Shown here piece after piece: positions 10,284-19,866 of a stretch of DNA of 33,530 nt. The position numbers were made by a program, and so were the translations under genes. Source of the DNA: Chara braunii. Its lineage: Eukaryota; Streptophyta; Charophyceae; Charales; Characeae. Numbering within the stretch: position 1 is the first letter of the stretch; every line of letters begins with the position of its first letter. A model generated the notes under the pieces. It saw nothing but the letters and a program-made list of their open reading frames with translations. It was not told the origin of the DNA and did not search any database. Location of the stretch: the NCBI GenBank assembly GCA_003427395.1, contig BFEA01000171.1, forward strand, positions 1,233,765-1,267,294, written 5' to 3'.

Positions 10284-10315
10284 GTAGATCCAGCGGCCTG
10301 GCTCAGTTACCATCG

Positions 10316-10383
10316 AATTTTCAGATCGGAACCGCGAATTTTCAAGTGTGCCGCGGGTCTCCCTGCAATCCGATCTGAAAATT
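10316..10383. other. 15-bp perfect inverted repeat (hairpin)
   Basis: AATTTTCAGATCGGA (about 10316-10330) is exactly reverse complementary to TCCGATCTGAAAATT (about 10368-10383). The loop of about 37 nt is GC-rich. It lies at the left edge of the dispersed repeat at 10384-10460. Function unknown. Confidence 0.7.
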
Positions 10384-10460
10384 CCACGGCCACGGTGTGA
10401 CCACGTTGAAAAATACACGAAACATAAACCAAACCCCTGCCAGTGGGACATGGCCCCAGG
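10384..10460. repeat. Dispersed repeat, copy 1 (partner at 11620-11695)
   Basis: It shares CACGGCC, GTG-CCACGTTG-AAAAT, AAACCCCTGC and AGTGGGAC in the same order and spacing with 11620-11695. The family is not recognised. Confidence 0.7.
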
Positions 10461-11448
<988 letters not shown>

Positions 11449-11545
11449 AATTTCAACCATTTCTCGAACTACGTGTGTCATCCTTGCTCGGGCCATGCTG
11501 TAATCTTCTCTGTCTCGTTCTCGATTTACGTGTGTCAGCTTTGCG
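11449..11545 (-). pseudogene. U6 snRNA pseudogene, with an extra partial U6 copy fused in front
   Basis: On the minus strand, about 11515-11449 follows U6 from the ACAGAGAAGATTA block through GCATGGCCC, AAGGATGACACACG and TCGAGAAATGG. Small insertions and losses include CA inserted after GATTA and a shortened GCGCAAGG. Directly upstream (about 11545-11517) is a second, partial copy of the 3' half: GCGCAAAG, TGACACACGTAAATCGAGAA. The two are joined head to tail. U6 and its two-copy arrangement are clear; the lesions mean it is not a functional gene. There is no T-run terminator at the expected place. Confidence 0.8.
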
Positions 11546-11556
11546 CGGGCGAAAGC

Positions 11557-11685
11557 CCCACTAGCAGGGGTATAGGCTTAATTTCGAGTGCGAACCAGTC
11601 CCTGCCATCGATCTAAACATCTCACGGCCGCACTGTGGCCACGTTGCAAAATGCTGGAAAGGAAGACTAAACCCCTGCTAGTGGG
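11557..11685. other. 15-bp perfect inverted repeat around a 99-nt spacer
   Basis: CCCACTAGCAGGGGT (11557-11571) is the exact reverse complement of ACCCCTGCTAGTGGG (11671-11685). The right arm lies inside the dispersed repeat at 11620-11695. The left arm starts just upstream of the U6 relic (minus-strand sense). Confidence 0.75.
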
Positions 11686-11695
11686 ACTTAGCCGC
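11620..11695. repeat. Dispersed repeat, copy 2 (partner at 10384-10460)
   Basis: Same blocks as 10384-10460: CACGGCC, CCACGTTGCAAAAT, AAACCCCTGC and AGTGGGAC, in the same order and orientation. Confidence 0.7.
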
Positions 11696-11800
11696 GGGAG
11701 GAACTTTCCTTTTTTCATTAAAAACGTTGTGGGCTGACCTTCCTTCCTGCGGCTATAGGAGAGCCTATAGGAACGTGGTGAGACCTCCGATAGCTTCTGT

Positions 11801-11846
11801 CTATTGGTGGGGAGCTGCAAGTGATTGGAACCGGGCACAGCGTCCC
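11801..11846. repeat. Dispersed repeat, copy 2 (partner at 2961-3009)
   Basis: Shares ATTGGTGGGGAGCTGCA and CCGGGCACAGCGTCCC with 2961-3009, with substitutions between. Confidence 0.65.
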
Positions 11847-12853
11847 AGGTCACATCCCCTGCTTGTATGTCTGAAACTGCGCAGAGGCCAGGAATGCAGA
11901 GTAAAGGCACTACCTTCTTCCCCCGAATAGAACGCAGGGTCGTTGTAGCTGTACTTGGGGCCTCTTTCAGTCTAAATGTATCTATAATCGTGTGTTGTAT
12001 TCGGTGGAAGAAGGTGGTCGCAGATGCGGATGACTTGCTATAGTCTTCCCCCGAGCAAAACGCAAGCATGTACTATTCAACTGAGCCGCGCGGGGCGCGG
12101 GGGCGCAGCCAGAGTAGATGAAACTGCAGTTTAGACGATTCGTTCGTGTTTTGCACGAGTGTTATTGTAGAAGCCCAGAGACATGTGGTTTTTCTGAATT
12201 GGGAAGAAAGTATGATAAGTGAAGGAGAAAAAATGGGAAAATAAAAAGAGAAATTATAAAAAGCCAGTCAAAAGAAATGTGTGTAAAAAAAGTAATTTGA
12301 CAGCGTTAACAAGTTGTGCGGGCGGGGGTGGTTGTCGTGATGTGGGCCCGGTTCCAGCGTTGGGCCGAAAAATGTTGTTTTGTCTTTATTTATGTCGAGA
12401 CTAAGAAAATGTTGTGGTTGGTGCCGCAAGTTATTGTGGTGTGGTAGCCCTAACGTAAGGCCTGGTTTCATGTTTAAGTGTGGGTGAGGGGGGGTTTCGC
12501 CCTCCTCCGCTACACTGTCAAAGAGAAAAAGAGATCTAGAGTGAATCGGTGTTTTGAGATGCCGGCAATTTTTCTGTTTTGAGATGATATAACAGAATTT
12601 TTCTAGATCAGTGAGATGAAATAACAGAATTGCACGCATGGCTCGACTATTTTGTTTTGTGATCGCACAAGCGGGCGACCTTGCATGTACAGTATTTGTT
12701 TTTTGTAGTGTTTCGTATGTGTTAATGGTGCAGGTGATGTTGAAGTGTGGGGGTCATAGTCCAGCCGTGGGAACTTGAGTCTGCAAATTTTGGTTGATTT
12801 TTGTATTATGATTATGAAATAACAAGCCAGTGAGAGTCCAGCTTTGGATGTCG
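11847..12853. other. No gene recognised
   Basis: The minus-strand frame 11578-12069 (163 codons) overlaps two dispersed repeats and has no recognisable domain. Frames at 12268-12639 and 12603-13001 are also featureless. Composition becomes gradually AT-richer through this stretch. Confidence 0.35.
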
Positions 12854-12956
12854 AAGTTGGATCCGTTGTAGAAAGGGGCATATGACAAATTGTGGCAGCG
12901 AGAANAAGTTGGATCCGTTGTAGAAAGGGGCATATGACAAATTGTGGCAGCGAGAA
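12854..12956. repeat. Exact 51-bp duplication around a single N (assembly junction)
   Basis: The 51 bases at 12854-12904 recur identically at 12906-12956, separated only by the N at 12905. This is what is expected when two overlapping contig ends are joined without merging. Confidence 0.9.
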
Positions 12957-12996
12957 GAAAAAAAAAAACATAAGCCTTGGGGTTACATAGAATTCA

Positions 12997-13053
12997 TACA
13001 AAAAAAAAAAAAAAAAGAGAGAGAAAAAAAGAGAGAGAGAGAGAGAGAGAGGG

Positions 13054-13087
<34 letters not shown>
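12997..13087. repeat. A- and AG-rich simple sequence
   Basis: Runs of A, then AGAGAG, then about 35 A. Low-complexity DNA; the overlapping long frames on both strands are artefacts of composition. Confidence 0.9.
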
Positions 13088-13088
<1 letters not shown>

Positions 13089-13836
13089 AGAGGGAGAGGT
13101 TTCGTGTGTATTACATTCACAAATACTTCACAAATCAGGTCTGATGTAACTACGGTAAAGAGTGTCTGAGTCTTCTCGTGAATTTCAAATTCTAGGCGAC
13201 AAACAAGAAGAGGTCTATAAAGAGATAAACATAAACCATTAAGGTCAATCGCCCAAAAAAAAACACAAGAATTGGCCGTCGACACTTGTCTAATATCAAC
13301 ACCGGGTCCACTTTGAATGTACACAGATTAAGAAAAATGTAGTGTCAGCTTGCATTGCTAGGTGTCCACACATTTACTGTAGAGTTGTTTGTTAATTATA
13401 AAGGATCGTCAGAGTCATTCCCTCAGTCAAATTTTATTGTATATGAATTGTATTTTATTGAAAATTATTTAACTTTAGAAGTTTGTATGATAAGTAAGAG
13501 GGAAAAAAAATAAAAGTATAAAGACAAATTCTAGAATGTGTTTTATTGAAAATTATCTAATTTAATAAGTCGATATTTACTGATCTATATTATTGGAAAT
13601 GACAAAGTATTTAATCGTTTTTAAGGAGGAAATGTATTGAGTGAAGTCGAGTCGAAAATTGTGTCTAATGTCGAATATTTATGAATTATAATCAATTGAC
13701 ATTTGATGTTTGAAAAAGTATTTTGACTACAGCTAAAATTAGAAATGACGAAGTATTTGTAGGATTTTATTATGTAAAGAGAATATTGAGAAAATATAAT
13801 TATAATGTAAACATTTTTTAGGGGAGAAATGAAAAG

Positions 13837-14801
13837 TTTTTATTAAAAAGAGAAAATTACTGATTGAAATTTTGGAAAACAAAAAATATGCTTTGTAGTT
13901 CAAGTGTTGTTATTGAAAAAGAATACAAGTTNNNNNNNNNNNNNNNNNNNNNNNNNNNNNNNNNNNNNNNNNNNNNNNNNNNNNNNNNNNNNNNNNNNNN
14001 NNNNNNNNNNNNNNNNNNNNNNNNNNNNNNNNNNNNNNNNNNNNNNNNNNNNNNNNNNNNNNNNNNNNNNNNNNNNNNNNNNNNNNNNNNNNNNNNNNNN
14101 NNNNNNNNNNNNNNNNNNNNNNNNNNNNNNNNNNNNNNNNNNNNNNNNNNNNNNNNNNNNNNNNNNNNNNNNNNNNNNNNNNNNNNNNNNNNNNNNNNNN
14201 NNNNNNNNNNNNNNNNNNNNNNNNNNNNNNNNNNNNNNNNNNNNNNNNNNNNNNNNNNNNNNNNNNNNNNNNNNNNNNNNNNNNNNNNNNNNNNNNNNNN
14301 NNNNNNNNNNNNNNNNNNNNNNNNNNNNNNNNNNNNNNNNNNNNNNNNNNNNNNNNNNNNNNNNNNNNNNNNNNNNNNNNNNNNNNNNNNNNNNNNNNNN
14401 NNNNNNNNNNNNNNNNNNNNNNNNNNNNNNNNNNNNNNNNNNNNNNNNNNNNNNNNNNNNNNNNNNNNNNNNNNNNNNNNNNNNNNNNNNNNNNNNNNNN
14501 NNNNNNNNNNNNNNNNNNNNNNNNNNNNNNNNNNNNNNNNNNNNNNNNNNNNNNNNNNNNNNNNNNNNNNNNNNNNNNNNNNNNNNNNNNNNNNNNNNNN
14601 NNNNNNNNNNNNNNNNNNNNNNNNNNNNNNNNNNNNNNNNNNNNNNNNNNNNNNNNNNNNNNNNNNNNNNNNNNNNNNNNNNNNNNNNNNNNNNNNNNNN
14701 NNNNNNTTTTTATTAAAAAGAGAAAATTACTGATTGAAATTTTGGAAAACAAAAAATATGCTTTGTAGTTCAAGTGTTGTTATTGAAAAAGAATACAAGT
14801 T
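13837..14801. other. 775-N gap with identical 95-bp flanks
   Basis: The N run covers 13932-14706. The 95 bases before it (13837-13931) are identical to the 95 bases after it (14707-14801). The simplest reading is that the two contigs overlap and that nothing is missing; the gap length is then an estimate that should collapse. The alternative is a genuine direct repeat across a real gap. No gene is visible next to the gap. Confidence 0.9.
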
Positions 14802-15091
14802 AAGGGAGTGAAGAAAGAAAAAAACATAAAAAAATAATGGAATGTTAGTGTGTAGATATGAATGGAGTTGAACAAAAAATTGAGTGTAATGTGTATTATA
14901 TAAAAGTTGTAATTATGTGGTATTTGAAAAATTATTTTTGTAACTAATGAAAATGCAATTCTTGAATTTATAGTTAGAACAATGAGTCGACGATTATGAA
15001 GGTAGATTGAATTTTATGAAAAATATAAGAAGGCAAAAAATGGAAGATAGTTTTTATAGTAATTAAAAAATTAATATGGATGATTGAATTT
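14802..15091. other. AT-rich, no gene recognised
   Basis: This lies 3' of gene B copy 2 (minus-strand sense). There are only short A- and T-rich stretches and no open frame of note. Confidence 0.4.
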
Positions 15092-15628
15092 TTATATTTT
15101 TGTATTATCACAGTTGGGAGGTATGTTAGGTCGAAGTGGCAGTGTATACATGGGAATAGGTTGTGGTATCATGTGTTGAAAATTAGTATCAAATGTTAGT
15201 TCTGGTACATCTAATGATTTATGATGATTGAAAGTATAATAGAATGTCATGGTAATTTCAATTGATGGAATGTCATAGTTGTCGTTATAATCATAGACTA
15301 TAGTTTTCCGTATGAACAGAGCTGTATCTTTGTATGTGTCTATATATTTTGTACTAAGTGCTACATGGATGTCATTGACAAATTTTTCTTGATCTGTATC
15401 TGCTAAATATAATGCATCCATGCTTTGTTCTCCTCTTCGCCATTTGCGATGATACACCAGAAGTCCGGTTTCTGTAATCGGCATTGGCTGATACATTGGA
15501 AGAAATTTCAGATATCGTTCGAGGTCAATTTGCTTTTATATGATGTATGCATCCTTGATCTTGTGTCTTGGATTTCGTAAAGTCGCTCGATTCTGGCAAT
15601 CCTTTCGAAGCCATATCTTACCTGCCAT
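15092..15628 (-). pseudogene. Gene B copy 2, unknown protein of 178 codons with one stop
   Basis: Reading from ATG 15628 gives 178 codons to the stop at 15092-15094, broken only by TAA at codon 31 (15536-15538). Without that stop it would be one clean frame; the part from Met 15496 is open for 134 codons. The protein is basic near the N-terminus and then matches gene B copy 1 (16940-17475) all along. Shared blocks are PxTExGxLV, an R-x-W-x-R motif, DT before a K-x-(V)NDIH or K-V-DNIH block, then YDYxxx(Y/F)xIPxIE. The two copies have practically the same length (537 and 536 bp), which supports the start and the family. I do not recognise a domain. It is the last gene of the minus-strand cluster. 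The stop could be real decay or, less likely, a short intron or sequencing error. Confidence 0.65.
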
Positions 15629-15765
15629 CAAATATAACAAAAGAAAAAAAGTTATTGTATAGTTAAGATATGGAGAAATACATATAGTATTGTGTATATT
15701 TATTTGATGCTAATTGAAAATATGATATTTTGTATGTTATAAGCTATGTATTGTATTATTGCGAT
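15629..15765. other. Intergenic AT-rich spacer
   Basis: 137 bp between ORF C and gene B copy 2. Nothing recognised. Confidence 0.4.
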
Positions 15766-16107
15766 TTAATTTAAAATATATATGAAGGCGAATGATGTAT
15801 TAAATGCTATAAGGGATGTAGAGATGAGTCTGTGATGAGTAGTATTAGTTAATAAGATTTTTGTTCCGGGTTGAGGAGCATCAAGAATAGAAATGGTTTC
15901 GTTGATAATTGCAATACGAAAATTTTGAGAATTTGTTGGTAATGGTATGACATCTGTTAGGAAGATATATAAAGAAATAAAAATTGTAGAATGGTAAGCA
16001 AGATAAGATAATACAATGCCTTCTTCATTGATTTTCATTGTGTGATGAAAATTGTATTCTTGTAAGTACATGCGAAGACTATTAAAAGATTGGTGAGTGA
16101 TTGGCAT
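15766..16107 (-). CDS. ORF C, unknown small protein (113 aa)
   Basis: This is an open frame without stops, starting at Met 16107 (MPITHQSFNSLRMYL). An in-frame Met at 16158 would add a T-rich-encoded, Phe-rich leader of 17 residues that looks like translated spacer, so I prefer the inner start. The middle has a hydrophobic stretch (about residues 35-52, LAYHSTIFISLYIFLTD). No family is recognised. A faint resemblance to the second half of gene A (a hydrophobic run, then a P-x-PT motif) is not strong enough to claim homology. It lies between the two B copies on the same strand, with about 140 bp to B copy 2. Being intact among broken genes it could be functional, or simply short enough to have escaped stops. 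Confidence 0.45.
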   Translation of the reverse strand: MPITHQSFNSLRMYLQEYNFHHTMKINEEGIVLSYLAYHSTIFISLYIFLTDVIPLPTNSQNFRIAIINETISILDAPQPGTKILLTNTTHHRLISTSLIAFNTSFAFIYILN

Positions 16108-16158
16108 GATATATAAGTGATAAGTAAAGAAAAAAATTATGCGAAAAGAAAAAAACAC

Positions 16159-16939
16159 ACATGAACAAACAAAAAATTAAATGTAAGTTTTATTATGGAA
16201 AATAATTATTATATTACATGTATTTTTTGAGTATATTTATTGTTTGTTATAAAAAATGTTTAAAAAACTTGAGAAATTTTCGATAGTTTTTATATGGGAA
16301 AATAGATGTATTATTATATGTATTGTTCTTGTTTAATTGAAAACAAATGTGAAAGCAAAAGACGAAATGAAAAGATTTTTATTTGAAGGTAGGGAACTTT
16401 AAGGATATAGATGATATTATTAATCTTATATAGTGAATATTTATTATTATGATTTTGTCTTTTGTATTTAAATTAATTTTCTTTAATAATATTTATTATA
16501 TTAAAAACATAAATATTAATATTTTTTTATATAATAATAAATAGAATATCAATGTTTAAGAATATATATTTTTATATTTTAATAATATCAAAAATAAAAT
16601 ATATAAAATAATATAATTAAATAAATATAAAATCTGTAATTTATCAATAGAATAGATATATTTTAATGGGATGGAATATTTAGAAATAAATATTTATGAT
16701 AGGAATAAAAAATATGAAGAGGTAAAAAGTAAATATAATTATTATTATATCAAAGAATAATGATATAAGATTTATACATATATAAAATATGAGTTTTTAT
16801 TTGATTTTGGTGTTTATTACCTTTTACTTTATGATGCTGCATCTTAATCTTGTTTAGTATTTGAAGTATTCGCCGATGAAGTATTTGCAGGAGGATCACG
16901 ATCGTTTGATGTCAACCTCACATTATCTTGTGTAATTCT
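16159..16939. other. Very AT-rich spacer, no gene recognised
   Basis: Almost entirely A/T with TATTAT and ATATAA words. No open frame of note on either strand. Confidence 0.5.
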
Positions 16940-17475
16940 CTATGATGGAGCAGGCTCCATTGTTCTTATCTTGGCATTGAAACATGGATATCGTTGTTCA
17001 TTCCACTGATGAATTTTGTGACCTGTAGTGCGGTTGAAAGTCAAAAGAGTTTCAATTGCTGGTATAGCAAAGTCTTCACTGTAGTCGTATGTAGTTCCTG
17101 TTCGTAGCAACGATAATATATCGTTGTATGTAGTCCCATGAACATTCGTGGGTGTCCAATGTATGTTGTCAACTTTTTCTTGTTGATGTGTATCGGTGAG
17201 AGTCATGTCGACAACTCGTATATCTCTTGGCCAACGCCATCTAAATTGTACGAGATATCCTTTTTCTGTAACTGGTGGTGCTCCGGGAATTTTTGGTCCT
17301 TCGATGTAGGCTTGTAATTCGCATATTTTTGAATAATGTGTCTTTTGTAACGCTTATTTTCGCGCAGCTTCTTTGATATTTGCAATATTTCATCCATGGT
17401 ACGTTGCTTGCGTTTTGGCTGTGTAGTATTTGAGTCAGCAATATTTGTAACAGTAGGCGATGTCGTAGAGGTCAT
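16940..17475 (-). pseudogene. Gene B copy 1, unknown protein broken by one frameshift
   Basis: Two overlapping minus-strand frames together cover one protein of the same length as gene B copy 2. The N-terminal part starts at Met 17475 (MTSTTSPTVTNIADSN, then a basic KRKQRTMDEI region). Near 17310-17325 the homologous reading moves to another frame, continuing with ELQAYIEGPKIPG, PVTEKGYLVQFRWRW and DMTLTDTHQQEK to the stop at 16940. Total length is 536 bp against 537 bp in copy 2, so a single-base loss is the likely lesion. The C-terminal part shares (T/V)YDYxxxxxIPxIE with copy 2. No known domain recognised. It sits 233 bp after gene A copy 1, same strand. Confidence 0.65.
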
Positions 17476-17707
17476 TATCTGAATACAAATAGGAAAAATA
17501 TGAGTTATTATTTAGATAAAAAGTAAAGGATAATCTAGAAGAATTGTTTTAAAAGGAAAAGAGAAAGAAAAAATCAAACGAAAGAAAGTTTAAAAGTCGA
17601 AAATATATGAAAACTTTAAGAAAATTATTTGTGGAAGAAAAATAATATATAAATTCAAATGTAAAAAAAAATTGTTTATTTAGTTATGTTGTGATGATAT
17701 GTTTGGT
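17476..17707. other. Intergenic AT-rich spacer
   Basis: About 230 bp between gene A copy 1 and gene B copy 1. Nothing recognised. Confidence 0.4.
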
Positions 17708-18711
17708 TTATTCGATTCCAAGTGATTGGAAAGCAAATAGTGCTAGATCATTACTATCATGATCGACTCGGAAAACACGTCGGTATGGAGTGAAAGGTAT
17801 AAGTTGTTGAATAGGACTAAAAGGAAAATATGAATATGAGGTTTCGTATCGTGTAATTTGATTAAGTACTTAATAGAACCAGGGACCCGGGCCCCAGAGA
17901 AACCATTGTGCAAGAAATGCTGGATTTTCAGGTGTATGCTGGCGAAAGGCAAATAACAAGTGTCCAGAAAGATTAACGAGTTGTGTTCATATATGAGAAT
18001 TATATGTGTGGTTGATAATGTAAAGTCGAAGTGAAGTTGCTCTATAATGAGCTACTGTTCTCGATACTGGAGTAATAAATGTACAAAGTGTAAGTGTGAG
18101 AGCATAAAAAGATATTCTGAAATTTGTTTGATTTACTGTGATATATTGTGACAAATTTGTTTCAAATTCTTGTGTTGTGGCGAATGATAAAGAATGTAAG
18201 GGAATGTTGTGAAATGTTATTAATGAAAGAAGAATGTATGAAAAGAAAAAATGTGATATTATTCGCATAGCAATATTGATGTCAATGATGAAAAATGTTC
18301 TTTGATTAGATCGAAATGTTGTAAATATAGTATGGCGTAAAAAGTGAAAAAGTTGTGTACTCTTTGCGGGGATTGATAAAAAGAGTGATATGCATGTTGT
18401 GCTCTTGCGACGTCAACGGGGTTATAGTAACAAATAAAAAGAGATAATGGTATTAATGTTGCACGAGTTGGATCTATAACAAAGAAATCATCTAGTGCTG
18501 GTGCGATTATGAGGTTTGCAATGTTGCAGTAATGTGCACGACTATATACAATTCGGAATCCTTCTAATATATTTTCTAATAGAATTAATGTATTTGGAGG
18601 CTGATTAGCAGAAGTTGGATAGTAGTTGCGAAGAACATGATCGAATATATGTGTATCAGTTAATCGATAGAATCGAACATGTGTATTTCCAGTACTTGAT
18701 GAAGCCTTCAT
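17708..18711 (-). pseudogene. Gene A copy 1, unknown protein of about 334 codons, broken
   Basis: The start at Met 18711 (MKASSSTGNTHVRFYR) is chosen because it lines up with Met 28431 of copy 2 (MNPPSSTRQRHIRFRR). Conserved blocks in order: VLRN-YP (about residue 30), NIL-GF, IIAP-LDDFFV-DP-RA, LSLF, YNP, RAQ; then, after a one-base frameshift near 18335, QRTFFIID, RIISH, FSY-LLSLITF, NFRI-FY-L-L-LCTFITP, HLLFA, NPAFL, GPWFY, TSYSYFP, RVDHDSND. Besides the frameshift there are in-frame stops near 17985 (TGA) and 17875 (TAA). The stop at 17708-17710 is near the stop of copy 2. By eye roughly half of the positions are identical between the copies. The second half has hydrophobic segments. The family is not recognised. 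Confidence 0.7.
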
Positions 18712-18941
18712 TTCAATGATAATGTTCTTCAAGCCAATTTGTTTCTGTTTGTTTGAAAAACACAAGAAAAAAACATTATAATGTATGAATTAGAAAACTT
18801 GAGTTTTTGATATCGAATTTGGTATATAATTTGATATATTATATGTTTTTTCTTGCAAATAGAAATATAAGGAAAGTTTGATTTTGTTATTATAAATGAA
18901 ACAAAGAATTTGTTAAAAACAAATAGTATATTTAATGAAGT
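18712..18941. other. AT-rich spacer between gene A copy 1 and the protease relic
   Basis: A further 18 codons of the A copy 1 frame are open upstream of 18711 to a Met at 18765, but copy 2 does not support them. Nothing else seen. Confidence 0.4.
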
Positions 18942-19600
18942 TTATTTAAAAGGTTTTGTGTAATATAAATATGAAGTTGTAGAAAATATGTATTGGCAGT
19001 TATATAGAGGTGGAATGGGAAACAAATTATGTGGTTGTGGAATTATTGATTCAAGTATTTTTGTAGTGAGTTCGTCATGTATAAAGGATCGATAAAATGA
19101 TATATCTAGTTGATTAAAAGTTGTAATGTAAGAAAAAAATGATGTTAAAAGCAAATGACGTGTCATTGCTGATATGAAAATTTCACAATCATTATAATTG
19201 ATTTGTTGTGGACCGCGAATATTGATTTGAGGTGCGTTTGTCATTGTAGAAAGAATATCTGTTCGATGTTAAAACCAATCACGCATATTTTCGAAAAAGG
19301 AAGAATTCGAAAAATGTGAACTGTCATAAAAAAAAATAAATGATTTTTAATGTCGATATAGCCAAGTGCACAATGATTACCATGTAAATGTAGAGGAATA
19401 AAAAAATGGTCGTACGTTTCTAGTGTGTGTAATCGATAACGCGAATCAATGTGGTGATTTGTGAAAGTATGATTATGATGTGCTATATCAGCGGAATATA
19501 TAAAGGTGTTTGTTGTAAATACAGAAGAAAATGTTTCCATTATTAAATCCATATAATCATTAATAGGTGTATCTGAAAGCCAAGATGAATGATGTATTGT
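18942..19600 (-). pseudogene. C48/Ulp1-like cysteine protease, broken by a homopolymer shift
   Basis: Three pieces in order match the Ulp1/SENP peptidase fold. First, SWLSDTPINDYMDLI (codons from 19585), the W-L-x-D-x-x-I entry motif. Second, FFIPLHLHGNHCALGYIDI with the catalytic His at 19373-19375; the usual Trp after it is Cys here. Third, PQQINYNDC with the oxyanion Gln and catalytic Cys at 19185-19187, where DCG has become DCE. The Asp is lost in the His frame, but just past a run of nine A at 19328-19336 the next frame reads YDSSHF, with GAC at 19323-19325. One homopolymer error or mutation therefore separates His from Asp and Cys; one TAA follows near 19270. It ends in YRSFIHDELTTK and a short tail. 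It lies 8 bp beyond the helicase stop in a different frame and may once have been fused to it. It would act as a peptidase on a SUMO-like or element-encoded substrate. Confidence 0.75.
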
Positions 19601-19687
19601 ATGATATTTACATTGTGAAGATAGTTAGTTGACTGTCATTTGAAGGTGGATTCCATAGTGTAATTGGAAAATGAGAATGAATTGAAG

Positions 19688-19866
19688 GTTGTGGATCGAT
19701 ATTTGAATAAGAGAATTTGTTTAATAGTGTTGGTGGCGGTATATGTATTTGAGGTAAAGAATGATTTACTGATATATGTTTTCTTGATGATTTGTGGAGT
19801 GTACAAAAAAAAACAGGTAGTGGATTGATATTTGAATAAGAAAATTTGTTTAATAAGGTTGATAAT
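19688..19866. repeat. Internal direct repeat near the helicase C-terminus
   Basis: A segment of about 40 bp at about 19699-19738 recurs at about 19823-19865 with few differences (GAT-TTTGAATAAGA-AATTTGTTTAATA). In the minus-strand frame it encodes LLNKFSYSNI twice, so the extension past helicase motif VI was lengthened by an in-frame duplication. Confidence 0.75.

Noticed and set aside
11578-12069. 163-codon minus-strand frame
   Set aside because: It is made partly of two dispersed repeats, has no recognisable motif, and nearby frames are similarly open by chance.
13864-14773. Open frames of 270-289 codons across the gap
   Set aside because: They consist almost entirely of N and have no coding content.
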